From Agrobacterium vitis (GTDB lineage: Bacteria; Pseudomonadota; Alphaproteobacteria; Rhizobiales; Rhizobiaceae), in contig NZ_CP146242.1 in assembly GCF_037039395.1 (NCBI RefSeq), positions 682,001 to 746,000 on the forward strand: a stretch of 64,000 nucleotides of DNA, read 5' to 3'. The notes beneath the pieces were generated by a model. It was given only the letters and a program-made list of their open reading frames with translations. It made no database searches and was not told where the DNA came from. This document shows positions 36,127 to 45,102 of the stretch, one piece after another; the stretch's first letter is position 1; each line of letters opens with the position of its first letter. Position numbers and translations under genes: made by a program.

Positions 36127-37038
36127 ATGACAATTCAACCACACATCAGCGCCGATTATCGTGCCGACCATGGACGCCGCGTGCCCATTATTGGTGGCGT
36201 CGAACGGGTTACGGCCAATAATCCCTCCGCCATGACCTTTATGGGCACGAACACCTATATTATCGGCGAAAAGTCGGTCGGCGTGATCGATCCCGGCCCC
36301 GATAACCCTGCGCATTTCCATGCTTTGCAATTGGCGCTGCGCGGTCGTGAGGTCAGCCACATCATCGTCACCCACACCCACCGTGACCATTCCGGCCTTG
36401 CCCTGCGGTTGCAGGAGCAGACCGGGGCGAAGCTGGTGGCCGAGGGCCGGCACCGGCTGGCGCGCCCCTTGCACCCTGGCGAGACGGCGGCCTTTACCGA
36501 GAGCGGGGACCGGGATTTCGCTCCTGACATTACCCTTGGCGATACCGAGCGGCTGGAGGGGGATGGCTGGGCACTGGAAACCGTGCTGACCCCCGGCCAT
36601 GCCGCCAACCATGCCGCCTTCGCGCTTGATGGAACCGGCATCCTGTTTTCCGGCGATCATGTCATGGCCTGGGCGTCAACGGTGATTGCGCCACCCGACG
36701 GATCGATGCGCGATTACATGGCCTCGCTGGATGTTTTGCTGGCGCGCAACGACCTGGCCTATCTGCCCGGCCATGGCGGGCCGGTTCTGTCTCCCCTCGA
36801 CCACGTCTCCAGGCTGAAAGGCCATCGACTGAACCGTGAAGAAACCATTCTGGCCCGTGTTCAGGCCGGAGACAGGACAATAGACGAGATGCTGGCTGCC
36901 ATTTACCACAATATCAGCCCGGATCTCTACAAGCCCGCTGTCCTGTCGATTTTGGCGCATCTGGAAGATCTGGTGGCAAGGGGCGCCGTTCAATGCGAGG
37001 GGCCAGCCTTGGCAGACGGCCGGTTTCATCCGGCTTGA
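36127..37038 (+). CDS. MBL-fold metallo-hydrolase (LACTB2-like)
   Basis: A 303-residue metallo-beta-lactamase-fold enzyme. It has the zinc motif THTHRDHSG, further ligands in TPGHAANHAA and LFSGDHVMAWAS, and a C-terminal His in LPGHGGPV. A C-terminal helical region of about 90 residues (RLNREETILARVQAG onward) is typical of the LACTB2/Rhizobiales group. Members act as esterases or ribonucleases; the substrate is unknown. A conserved opening with FMGTNTYIIG is present. Confidence 0.88.
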   Translation: MTIQPHISADYRADHGRRVPIIGGVERVTANNPSAMTFMGTNTYIIGEKSVGVIDPGPDNPAHFHALQLALRGREVSHIIVTHTHRDHSGLALRLQEQTGAKLVAEGRHRLARPLHPGETAAFTESGDRDFAPDITLGDTERLEGDGWALETVLTPGHAANHAAFALDGTGILFSGDHVMAWASTVIAPPDGSMRDYMASLDVLLARNDLAYLPGHGGPVLSPLDHVSRLKGHRLNREETILARVQAGDRTIDEMLAAIYHNISPDLYKPAVLSILAHLEDLVARGAVQCEGPALADGRFHPA

Positions 37039-37093
37039 TCGGCATACGAGCTGAAAATATCACCGGTCCGATCAGCTATGGTCCGATGACCTA

Positions 37094-37993
37094 TCACTGG
37101 CTGGCGATGCCCAGCAATTCGCCATCCAGTGCCGTCAGGTAGCCATTGGCGATGGCGGCGGCAAAGCCGAGATCGTGGGGACCGTAGCGGCTGGAAACCC
37201 TGATATCGACCAGCACCGTCTCCTCTTCTTCCCGCAGCCGAATGAGAATATCGAAGGGGAAGCCCAGAATGAAATTGCGGGTGGTGGCCTGAATGCGGAT
37301 CACCCCGGGCGGCTCGTCATCGGGAATGAGATCCTGGGCTTGCGGCTGGGGACGCGGGGTTGGCACCGGCACGGGTGCAGGCCCGGCGGGTGCCCCGGAG
37401 GCTGGCGCCGGGGCCTGGAAATCCGGGCGGGCATAAGCGGCCCCGCGCGTCGCCGTTACGCTCCAGCGCTGGTCCGACGCCACTTTGCGCACCGCCTGAT
37501 AGACCCGGTCCAACGCCCCGTCATAGCGGCGCACGGTCAGGGTCGGATAGGCCTCGGCCTGTAGACGGGCCTGGACAACGGCATCGCTCGGTGGGCGCGG
37601 CAGCCAACTGGATTTCGACGCTGGGGGCAAGATCCAGCCGGGCGGATCGGTGAGGTCGCTGACCACTTCATAAAGCTCCGGGCGCGTCTGGTAGCGCTCA
37701 GCGGCCAGCCCCAGCACCGAAAGCGGCAGAGCCGCAATCACCAGCGCCCGGCTGGCTGCCATGCCGCCCTTGGCGCCGATCGACCAGAGCCGCCACAGGC
37801 CCCAGAGGGCAAATGGCACCGAAAGCGCCGCCAGCCCGCCGCAGACCAGTACCGCAAGCACAAAGCTCGGCATGGACAGTGGACCGAAACGAAACCCCAG
37901 CCAGGCCGCCACCAGCAGCAGCAGGGACAAAAACGCCAGCCGCCAGGCCCAGCGGGCGGCGATGGAAACGGGACGAGTGAAACGGATGGTCAT
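37094..37993 (-). CDS. DUF1499 family membrane protein
   Basis: A 299-residue protein with three hydrophobic helices in the first ~120 residues (LAFLSLLLLVAAWLGFRFG, SFVLAVLVCGGLAALSVPFA, LVIAALPLSVLGLA). A soluble DUF1499 domain follows, with YQTRPELYEVVSDLTDPPGW and a Pro/Ala-rich insert at about residues 205-232. Function of the family is unknown. The start at 37993 leads straight into the first membrane segment; the longer frame to 38236 has an unlikely soluble extension. Confidence 0.8.
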   Translation of the reverse strand: MTIRFTRPVSIAARWAWRLAFLSLLLLVAAWLGFRFGPLSMPSFVLAVLVCGGLAALSVPFALWGLWRLWSIGAKGGMAASRALVIAALPLSVLGLAAERYQTRPELYEVVSDLTDPPGWILPPASKSSWLPRPPSDAVVQARLQAEAYPTLTVRRYDGALDRVYQAVRKVASDQRWSVTATRGAAYARPDFQAPAPASGAPAGPAPVPVPTPRPQPQAQDLIPDDEPPGVIRIQATTRNFILGFPFDILIRLREEEETVLVDIRVSSRYGPHDLGFAAAIANGYLTALDGELLGIASQ

Positions 37994-38814
37994 GCGGAAT
38001 GCGCCGTCTCCAGATCTTCCGCTGAACAATGTCTGAAACAGATGGCGAGGTCTGAAATTGTGCAGCAGGTATAAAATTTCGACTATCTCAAAGGCATCAA
38101 AACCCCGTTCGATAACCGGACGGTGCCAGCTTTCAATGCATCTACAGCCTTGCAGGCCGAAACCGGATTCTCCCTCACCCCATACCGCATAAATTCCCCG
38201 GTCGGAATCGATTTCAGGAACTATGCCGCAAAACATCCTTCCCGCACTTGATAAAACGCAAGGCGCCTTGCCAGGACTTGCTGCATATATGTTCCATGAA
38301 GGGTCGCTACAATAGCTTATTTCTATTGTATAATTTCATCCGTTGCGCCAACTGGAACCGAGCAACCATGCAGTGAAGAAGCGGCAAGACCAGGCTGGCC
38401 TGTCGATCTTTTCTGACTGCCATATCCACACCTTTGATGTAAAGGACCAGGAATTCAACAATTTTCAGTTGCTTTGCTCTTAAGTTCAGGTTGTCTTGCT
38501 CTTAAGGCTTATTAGAATGTGTCAATATTGTCTTCAGACTATATTTCGGACAAAACCGTTGGGGGAGAGCCTTGGGAGGGGTGCATGACATGAACCGACA
38601 TAAAAGCCTTAGGCTCATAGATGTCCAGCTTTATCAAGGACTTGAGATATCTTCAAATTAACCATCACGGCTCGTTTTCAATGATTTCCGATAGGAAATC
38701 AAAGGCGGAGGACACAGTCGGCGATAACGGCATGCATGATCCTTGCCGATCCCGATAAGCGGATCGTTCATCCAAGTGACTATCCGCAGTGACAGCAAAT
38801 GAGTGCGCAAGCAA
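37994..38814. other. 821-bp intergenic region before the LacI-family gene
   Basis: No supported coding frame was found. The DNA is AT-richer than the flanks. It contains TTGCTCTTAAG twice (38474-38484 and 38496-38506), start points exactly 22 bp apart, about two helical turns. This could be a tandem binding site for a regulator. A structured RNA here cannot be excluded by eye. Confidence 0.35.
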
Positions 38815-39861
38815 ATGACCGGGGGAAGAGTGGGGAAGAAAATCAGGACGTCGGGCAATCGCCTGACATTGAACGAAGTTGCTGAAAAAGTTGGCGTTAG
38901 CCCGATTACCATTTCAAGGGCGCTGAACAAGCCGGAAAAAGTCTCTCCGGGACTGCGCGAAACGATTCTGAAAATCGTCGAAGAGCTTGGCTATGTGCCC
39001 GACTACGCCGCACGGGCCTTGGCCAGCCGAAACAGCAATACAATCGGCGTGCTGTCCTCGCTGCTCGGCACCAATATTTTTCCCAGGGTCATGAAGGGCA
39101 TCGAGGATCGGGCCAGGGGCACGGGCCTGCGCATCCAATATGTCAATACGCGCTATGATCCCGATGAAGAGCTTTACCAACTCAGACAGTTTTTCGCACA
39201 GAAGCCGACAGGCATCATCATTGGTGGCGTGCAGGTCGATCCGCGGGTGACGGAAATGCTGCATGAGGCGCCCTGCCCTGTCGTGCAGTTTATCGATATC
39301 AGCTATCCGCCGGTCGATATGGCCATCGGTATCAACAATGCCGCCGCCGCCGATGTCGCCATCCGGCATCTGCTGGATGTAGGCTATCGCCGGATCGCCT
39401 TTTGCTCGACCGGTACCGATATTCCCGTCCGAATGCGGCTGGAGAGCTATCGTAACCGGCTGAAGGAAGCAGGACTTTACAATCCTGATCTCGAAATCAA
39501 TGTGGACGCCAACGATTGCTTCGGATCAGCGGGCAAGACGCTCGATACATTGTTTGCCGCCGATCCCGATGTCGATGCAATCTTGTGTTGTCACGACGAC
39601 CTGGCGCTTGGCCTGCTGTTTGAATGCCAGCGGCGCGCGATCAGTATCCCCGACCAGCTCGGGCTGTGCAGTTTCACCGACCTCGATTATTGCGCCCACA
39701 CCGTGCCTGGCCTGACGACGGTGCGCACCCCGCTCTATCAACTCGGCTACCGCGCCACTGACATGATCATCCGGTCCCAGGACAAGATCCGCCAGAAACA
39801 CACGACGGATCTCGGTTTCGAACTGATCGTCCGAGGCTCCACCCGCCGTCTCAAACCATGA
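38815..39861 (+). CDS. LacI-family transcriptional regulator (GntR-like)
   Basis: A 348-residue regulator. The N-terminal HTH and hinge (LTLNEVAEKVGVSPITISRA, then LGYVPDYAARALASRNS) are classic LacI. The periplasmic-binding-like core contains TIGVLSSLLGTNIFPRVMKG and the CCHDDLALGLLFECQRR segment seen in gluconate-repressor GntR proteins. The ligand is unknown; a sugar acid is likely by similarity. The ATG at 38815 is used; a GTG at 38803 or 38830 is also possible. No target operon is adjacent. Confidence 0.88.
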   Translation: MTGGRVGKKIRTSGNRLTLNEVAEKVGVSPITISRALNKPEKVSPGLRETILKIVEELGYVPDYAARALASRNSNTIGVLSSLLGTNIFPRVMKGIEDRARGTGLRIQYVNTRYDPDEELYQLRQFFAQKPTGIIIGGVQVDPRVTEMLHEAPCPVVQFIDISYPPVDMAIGINNAAAADVAIRHLLDVGYRRIAFCSTGTDIPVRMRLESYRNRLKEAGLYNPDLEINVDANDCFGSAGKTLDTLFAADPDVDAILCCHDDLALGLLFECQRRAISIPDQLGLCSFTDLDYCAHTVPGLTTVRTPLYQLGYRATDMIIRSQDKIRQKHTTDLGFELIVRGSTRRLKP

Positions 39862-39967
39862 ACCATATGGCGGCCCACCAGCCGCCAACCGGGGCTTGAA
39901 TATCAGCCCAAAACCTGTAGACAGACCCCGAACGCGACCGCCGTTATCTATAGAACGGGGTCGGGCG

Positions 39968-40008
39968 GCCGATTGACGTCACGCTGCTGCCACGAGATCA
40001 CGTGGCCG
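39968..40008. repeat. 41-nt repeat, copy A
   Basis: GCCGATTGACGTCACGCTGC and the following CACGAGATCACGTG core match copy B at 42530-42570 in 39 of 41 positions, in direct orientation. The two copies bracket the TetR, SDR and LysE genes and the decayed cysN fragment. The core also contains the short palindrome CACGTG. Confidence 0.7.
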
Positions 40009-40151
40009 TTCTGTTTGGTTTTGAGTTTCTCTCGTGGCGAAACCAAACTGTATTTTCCTTAGACACTTTTTTGTTTTCGTTTGTCTTTTCAGGAAAAAGG
40101 GATTCCACTTTTCTCCGACAAACTCTATCGTACAGAGCACGTCTTGAAATG

Positions 40152-40757
40152 TCAGTTCATCTGCCACGGCAAGATAAGATGTCTCGAATGCTCGCAGAGC
40201 CTCATTAAACGCGTTTTGCCAAGGCCATCGCGCGCAGCCTGAGCCAGACCTTGAATAAGCACGGCGTAAAGATCGGACAATTCCTGAACAGGCGTGTCAT
40301 CGCGTAGCTTGCCGGCGCGCACATCTTCTCTCAGCCGTTCGGCTATCTGTTCCGAGCGTTGCCACCGCAATTGTGCCATCGTTTGCGCCAGTTCCAGCCC
40401 GCTTGGCGCATTGCTGGCCACCGAGTTGACCACGAAGCATCCCCCCGGCGTATCAAGGCGCGTAAACAGCTCAATGGCTGCCGCGAACATAGCCTCTATG
40501 CCACTTGCGGCATCAGCCGCATCATTCAAAGCTTGAAGCAATTCGCTCGCATAGACCTCACGATAATAATCAATCGTCTCTGCAAACAAAGCTTCCTTTG
40601 ATCCAAAGGCCGCATAGATGCTTGGCGAATTGATCTGCATTGCCTCAACAAGATTGTGCATGGACGTCGCCTCGAAACCGTTTTGCCAAAACGCCATCAA
40701 CGCCCGGTCCAGCGCTTGTGTACGATCAAAACTCCTTGGGCGTCCTCGCTGAGCCAT
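40152..40757 (-). CDS. TetR-family repressor
   Basis: A 201-residue TetR regulator with the N-terminal HTH (RTQALDRALMAFWQNGFEA, then INSPSIYAAFGSKEALFAE) and the CFVVNSVASNAP segment typical of AcrR-like proteins with a TetR_C ligand domain. It is divergent from the SDR gene; the shared promoter holds two related 16-bp sites. It very likely represses itself and the SDR gene. The inducer is unknown. Confidence 0.88.
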   Translation of the reverse strand: MAQRGRPRSFDRTQALDRALMAFWQNGFEATSMHNLVEAMQINSPSIYAAFGSKEALFAETIDYYREVYASELLQALNDAADAASGIEAMFAAAIELFTRLDTPGGCFVVNSVASNAPSGLELAQTMAQLRWQRSEQIAERLREDVRAGKLRDDTPVQELSDLYAVLIQGLAQAARDGLGKTRLMRLCEHSRHLILPWQMN

Positions 40758-40770
40758 GCGCTCTCCTTTC

Positions 40771-40838
40771 TGTGTCGATCAACATATAAATCGCTCGACA
40801 GGATGAGTCCAACATTCTATTTTGTGTTGATTGACACA
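40771..40838. promoter_or_regulatory. Paired TetR operators in the TetR/SDR divergent promoter
   Basis: Two similar 16-mers lie in the 95-nt gap: TGTGTCGATCAACATA (40771-40786) and TGTGTTGATTGACACA (40823-40838). The second is an almost perfect palindrome (TGTGT...ACACA). They start 52 bp apart, about five helical turns. One sits by each gene's start, as expected for a divergently autoregulated TetR pair. Confidence 0.55.
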
Positions 40839-40852
40839 CAAATAGGTGATGG

Positions 40853-41602
40853 ATGTCCGACTTCGATTTTTCAGGCAAAACGGTTGTTATTACCGGCGCA
40901 GGCAGCGGCATCGGGCGCAGCATCGCCTTGGGCTTCGCCAAGGCGGGAGCAAAGACAGTGATCGCCGGACGACAGCTCTCAAACCTTGAAGAAACCGCCC
41001 GCATGATCCGCGATGCGGGCGGTGACACCCTCACCGTCGCAACCGACGTGACCGACGAGACATCGGTGAGAGCCTTAATGGAGCGCGTTGGCCCCTTGCA
41101 TATTGCCGTGAACGCCGCAGGAATTGTGCTTGGCGGCTTGCTCGATGACATGGAAGCGGAGGCGTTTACCCGGACCTTCAATTCCAATGTGACCGGGCTT
41201 TGGCTCTCAATGAAACATGAGATCCGCGCCATGAAAATGACGGGCGGCGGCGCGATCGTCAACATCGGCTCGAATGTTGGTGCGCGGATTGTCCGCCCAA
41301 CAATGGGCGCTTACGCCGCCTCCAAAGCCGCCGTCAGCAGCTTGACGCGAACCGCTGCGCTGGAAGCCATTGCCCATGGCATTCGTATTAATTGCCTTTG
41401 CCCAGGCCCAGTGGATACACCACTTTCCATGCGCCCAGGGGAGGATCGCGCCGCACGCGATGAGCGGATAGCAGCCACCAATCCATCCAAACGGGTCGCA
41501 AGCACCGACGAGATTGCGGCCAATGCGCTTTGGCTTGCCTCGGATTCGGCGTCCTACATTATTGGTCAAGATGTGATTATTGACGGCGGGGCATCTGCCT
41601 GA
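40853..41602 (+). CDS. Short-chain dehydrogenase/reductase
   Basis: A 249-residue classical SDR with TGAGSGIGRSIALGF for NAD(P) binding, VNAAGIV, the catalytic Ser in VNIGSNVG and YAASK as the YxxxK pair. The C-terminal IIDGGASA is the usual end of this family (3-oxoacyl-ACP-reductase-like). The Arg after strand 2 (VIAGRQ) suggests NADP(H). The substrate is unknown. It is expressed divergently from the TetR gene. Confidence 0.9.
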   Translation: MSDFDFSGKTVVITGAGSGIGRSIALGFAKAGAKTVIAGRQLSNLEETARMIRDAGGDTLTVATDVTDETSVRALMERVGPLHIAVNAAGIVLGGLLDDMEAEAFTRTFNSNVTGLWLSMKHEIRAMKMTGGGAIVNIGSNVGARIVRPTMGAYAASKAAVSSLTRTAALEAIAHGIRINCLCPGPVDTPLSMRPGEDRAARDERIAATNPSKRVASTDEIAANALWLASDSASYIIGQDVIIDGGASA

Positions 41603-41634
41603 TGATCGCCATCGCGGCACGAACCCCTTGATGT

Positions 41635-42270
41635 TCAATCTCTGGCCAATTTGTAAGCTGAAACAGTGAATACAAATCCCAATGTCGCGTCTATCCACCG
41701 CCGCGCGCGGCTGTAAATTGACACCATTTTTGGCGTCGAAAACGCAATCGCTATCAGCGTATAGAAAACGACAGAGAAGGATATTGTGCCAGCAAGAACC
41801 GCAAAGACTGTCCACAAGGGCGCACCAGGCTCCATTGCAAGCGAAATGATAGCGACCCAAGTCAGGATCGCTTTTGGATTGGTGAGATTCAAAGCGCATC
41901 CTCGCAAGAAGACGTGTGAGGCTTTGTATTCTTGCTTGCCTGTCAAATTGACACTCAGGTCATAATTCGAAAATGCAGATCGAAATGATTTCCAAGCAAG
42001 GTATAAAAGATACAAACATCCAAAAAGACGGATAAGATCGAGCACACCAGCATAAGCTGCCAGCAGAGTAGATAGACCCAGGAATGACAGAGCGCCCCAA
42101 GCAAGCGCACTTACCGCGATACCTAGCCCAAACGCGATACCAGCCTTTCGCCCAGATTCCATTGATGTTCCCATGGTTGCTAACATTGCTGGGCCAGGGC
42201 TGATTGCCGAGATAATATACGTTGAGTAAGCGAGCATGATGCCCGGCCAATAAGAATGGATAGAACCCAT
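41635..42270 (-). CDS. LysE/RhtB-family amino-acid exporter
   Basis: A 211-residue membrane protein with the family's N-terminal signature STYIISAISPGPAMLATMGT. A polar loop lies at about residues 100-120, then LNLTNPKAILTWVAII and further helices, about six in all. It exports an amino acid or derivative. The start at 42270 has GAGGAA at good spacing. It converges on the SDR gene with a 32-nt gap. Base composition is lower in GC than the neighbours, consistent with acquisition (inference). Confidence 0.85.
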   Translation of the reverse strand: MGSIHSYWPGIMLAYSTYIISAISPGPAMLATMGTSMESGRKAGIAFGLGIAVSALAWGALSFLGLSTLLAAYAGVLDLIRLFGCLYLLYLAWKSFRSAFSNYDLSVNLTGKQEYKASHVFLRGCALNLTNPKAILTWVAIISLAMEPGAPLWTVFAVLAGTISFSVVFYTLIAIAFSTPKMVSIYSRARRWIDATLGFVFTVSAYKLARD

Positions 42271-42408
42271 ATTCATTTCCTCGCAAACAAGCCAATAATT
42301 TGAATTATTATTGAACATTGTCAGACGAAGTTACTTGTGTCCAGCAGACAAGCAAAACCCTGGCGCGTTTCCGTAACCGGGCTTCAATTCATTTCACTCT
42401 GGCAAATA

Positions 42409-42526
42409 TACCCCTCAACCCCATCCAGCAAATCACAGGCAATAGCCGTGGTCACACGGCGCATTTCCACCTCATCACGGCGGCAGTCTAGAAGTTCGGC
42501 GGCCATGATCGGACCGGCGAGATCGG
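42409..42526 (-). pseudogene. Decayed duplicate of the cysN 3' end
   Basis: On the minus strand this 118-nt piece translates to DLAGPIMAAELLDCRRDEVE then MRRVTTAIACDLLDGVEG. This aligns without gaps to the C-terminal 38 residues of the intact CysN at 43563 (DLADQLMATELLAARRDEVE, LRRVTTAKARDLLDGIEG). The stop codon has become TAT. No start or upstream part of cysN is present. It abuts repeat copy B at 42530. It marks a past duplication or recombination event next to the cys locus. Confidence 0.85.
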
Positions 42527-42529
42527 ATA

Positions 42530-42570
42530 GCCGATTGACGTTACGCTGCTGCCACGAGATCACGTGACCG
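42530..42570. repeat. 41-nt repeat, copy B
   Basis: GCCGATTGACGTTACGCTGC followed by the CACGAGATCACGTG core matches copy A at 39968-40008 in direct orientation. It lies 3 nt beyond the decayed cysN fragment. The repeat probably records a duplication or an element end; no transposase was found near it. Confidence 0.7.
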
Positions 42571-42727
42571 GTCTTTTGATTTTCCTCCTATGCTAGAGTA
42601 TCTGACACGGGCTACGCCAAGTGCTGTCCGTTTAAAGCCCATGCCCTACTCAGCATGGCTGCAAAAATCGAAAAAATGGTGTCGCGTTAATTGGGAGTTT
42701 TGCGACCTATGAGGATGGCGTCTAGGC

Positions 42728-43366
42728 ATGATAAAAATTGAGAATTTCGATACCAAATATGCTGATGATCTTTTTTCAATATCGCTCGCCACTGGTCACC
42801 TCGGAGGCGATGCATCGCATCTATATGACGATCCGAAATTAATAGGCCTGATCTACTCAGCTCCTTATGCTACTCTGGAACCATCCATGATTCTCCTTGT
42901 AACGGATGATCAGGGTGTTGCCGGATTTGCACTTGGGGTGACTGATACTTCGCTTTGGGAGGATCGACTGGAGAGGGATTGGTGGCCGCGACTCCGAGCA
43001 GAGTATCCAGACCCCAGCTATCTTCCATCGTCAGAATGGACACACGATCAGCGTCGTTTTCATATGATTCACCATCCATCCCGGATACCGACAGCGATTT
43101 TGGGCTCATACCCGGCACATCTCCACATGAATTTACTACCCCGAGCACAGGGAGCGGGTGTAGGGATGCAGCTTCTCAATGCGTGGCTGGATCTTATCGC
43201 TCCATACGCCCCGTCAGGGGTGCATGTAGGAGCCAATCGGCACAATGAAAGAGCGGTCAACTTTTGGAAACGAGCAGGTTTCCGTGAGCTGGAAATAGAG
43301 CCCATGCAACCTAGCCGGACGATATTGTTGGGCCGTGAATTTTCTGCATCCGAGCCAGCTTTGTAG
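42728..43366 (+). CDS. GNAT-family N-acetyltransferase
   Basis: A 212-residue acetyltransferase. The acetyl-CoA loop LLPRAQGAGVGMQLLNAWL and the C-terminal VGANRHNERAVNFWKRAGF motif are standard. An N-terminal ~70 residues (ATLEPSMILLVTDD) precede the core, as in GNAT proteins related to the C-terminal half of bacterial hexosaminidase-like enzymes. The substrate is unknown. It appears as a single gene between the decayed cysN fragment and intact cysN. Confidence 0.82.
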   Translation: MIKIENFDTKYADDLFSISLATGHLGGDASHLYDDPKLIGLIYSAPYATLEPSMILLVTDDQGVAGFALGVTDTSLWEDRLERDWWPRLRAEYPDPSYLPSSEWTHDQRRFHMIHHPSRIPTAILGSYPAHLHMNLLPRAQGAGVGMQLLNAWLDLIAPYAPSGVHVGANRHNERAVNFWKRAGFRELEIEPMQPSRTILLGREFSASEPAL

Positions 43367-43562
43367 GGCAATTCCTAACATCCGCGACAAAATCACCATC
43401 CCTGATTTTTCAAATAAAATTCCGCTGCAAAACCCTCTCGCAAAACATACACTTCAAGGAGATTTTGGAGGCGGCCTCATAGCAAACAAAAGCCGCCATG
43501 CGTTTCTCCAACACATGACGGCTGTAACTCATCAGTTCACCGGCCAATACAGCCGATGAAAA

Positions 43563-45101
43563 TTACCCCTCAATCCCGTCCAGCAAGTCCCGCGCCTTGG
43601 CGGTCGTCACGCGGCGCAGTTCTACTTCGTCGCGGCGGGCGGCCAGCAGTTCGGTGGCCATGAGCTGGTCGGCGAGATCGGCGGGCAGCGAGAGAAGGAC
43701 GCGGGCTTCACCGGTGTTCAGGCCATCGACATCCGAGCGCTTGGCGGTGATCATGCCGCCGGCTACCGTGTTGTTGGTGTCGGGGTCGATCAGGATGAAG
43801 GCGCCGGTCGAGCGGTTCTGCTCGTAGGGGTCAAACACCGCCTTTTCGTCGAAGGCCAGATGCACCTTGCCGATGGCGTTCATGGCCAGGCTTTCCGCCG
43901 GACCCCATTTGCCGTTTTTCAGATCCAGTTGCTGGACTGGCTTGACCTGGACGCGCTGGCGGCGCGAGCCGCTTTTCAACCAGTAACGCTTGTTGGGCAG
44001 AATGCCGTCCGGCTGCAAAGCCACGAGCTGCGCATCAAAGGCGAGGCCAACCTGTGGCTCGGCGTCGAGCGAGACGATCATGTCGCCGCGCGACACATCC
44101 ACCTGCCGGTCGAGCACAAGGGTAATGGCATCGCCAGCCACAGCCGCATTGCGCACCAGGTCGAAGGTGACGATCTGCTTCACATTGGCAATGGCGCCCG
44201 AGGGCAGGATCGCAACGCTGTCGCCAGGCTTGACCGCACCACCGGCCACTGTGCCCTGGTAGCCGCGAAAGCTTTCACCCGGACGCGAAACACGCTGCAC
44301 CGGCAGGCGGAAGCCCGTCGATTGTGCCGAGCGCGAGGTGGCGCGTTCCAGTGCTTCCACCAGCGTCGGACCGTCGTACCACGGCATCGGCTCCTGGCCG
44401 GAATAGACGACATTTTCGCCCTTCAGCGCCGACATCGGGATCGCCGTGGTCTGGCGCACACCGAGCGTCAGGGCGATGTCCTTGAATTCCTGGACGATGG
44501 CGTCAAAGCCTGCCTTGTCGTAATTGGTCAGGTCGATCTTGTTGACGGCCAGCACGAATTGCTTGATGCCCATCAGCGAGGCAATCGTCGCATGCCGACG
44601 GGTCTGTTCGAGAATACCGGCGCGGGCATCGACCAGTAGCACAGCCAGATCGGCAGTCGAGGCGCCGGTTGCCATGTTGCGGGTATATTGCTCATGGCCG
44701 GGCGTGTCGGCGACGATGAAGGAGCGCTTGTCGGTGGCAAAATAACGATAGGCGACATCGATGGTGATGCCCTGTTCGCGTTCCGCCTGAAGACCATCAA
44801 GCAGCAGCGCGAAATCCGGCAGGCCAAGATCGTTCTGCTTGCCGCTGTCGCGGCGAAGCGTTGCGGCCTGGTCTTCCTTGACCGCCTTGGTGTCCCACAG
44901 CAACCGGCCGATCAGCGTCGATTTACCGTCATCGACCGAACCACAGGTGATGAGACGCAAGGGACGGGAATCGCGACCGTTATAGGCGGCCTCGGCTTGA
45001 GGGACTGCATTTGCCAAGGAAAGCCCCTGCGACGGTTCTTTGGAGGAAAAATCCGATGTGGACGCCAGGTTGGCGGCGAGTGCGGTGGCGCTTGCGGTCA
45101 T
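43563..45101 (-). CDS. cysN: Sulfate adenylyltransferase subunit 1 (CysN, GTPase)
   Basis: A 512-residue GTP-dependent regulatory subunit of ATP sulfurylase, which makes APS from sulfate and ATP with CysD. GTPase motifs are ITCGSVDDGKSTLIGRLL (P-loop), VADTPGHEQY (G3) and AVNKIDL (G4). Domains II and III follow. No C-terminal APS-kinase (CysC) domain is present: the protein ends at DLLDGIEG. The start at 45101 leaves 1 nt between it and cysD. A degenerate copy of its 3' end lies about 1 kb downstream. Confidence 0.95.
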   Translation of the reverse strand: MTASATALAANLASTSDFSSKEPSQGLSLANAVPQAEAAYNGRDSRPLRLITCGSVDDGKSTLIGRLLWDTKAVKEDQAATLRRDSGKQNDLGLPDFALLLDGLQAEREQGITIDVAYRYFATDKRSFIVADTPGHEQYTRNMATGASTADLAVLLVDARAGILEQTRRHATIASLMGIKQFVLAVNKIDLTNYDKAGFDAIVQEFKDIALTLGVRQTTAIPMSALKGENVVYSGQEPMPWYDGPTLVEALERATSRSAQSTGFRLPVQRVSRPGESFRGYQGTVAGGAVKPGDSVAILPSGAIANVKQIVTFDLVRNAAVAGDAITLVLDRQVDVSRGDMIVSLDAEPQVGLAFDAQLVALQPDGILPNKRYWLKSGSRRQRVQVKPVQQLDLKNGKWGPAESLAMNAIGKVHLAFDEKAVFDPYEQNRSTGAFILIDPDTNNTVAGGMITAKRSDVDGLNTGEARVLLSLPADLADQLMATELLAARRDEVELRRVTTAKARDLLDGIEG

Positions 45102-45102
45102 C

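Noticed and set aside
39979..40167. 62-codon minus-strand frame running into repeat copy A
   Set aside because: No ribosome site, no similarity recognised, and it is partly repeat sequence. It probably is non-coding DNA after the TetR gene.
42337..42567. 76-codon plus-strand frame over the cysN remnant
   Set aside because: It is the antisense of the decayed cysN fragment; the match to CysN is on the minus strand.
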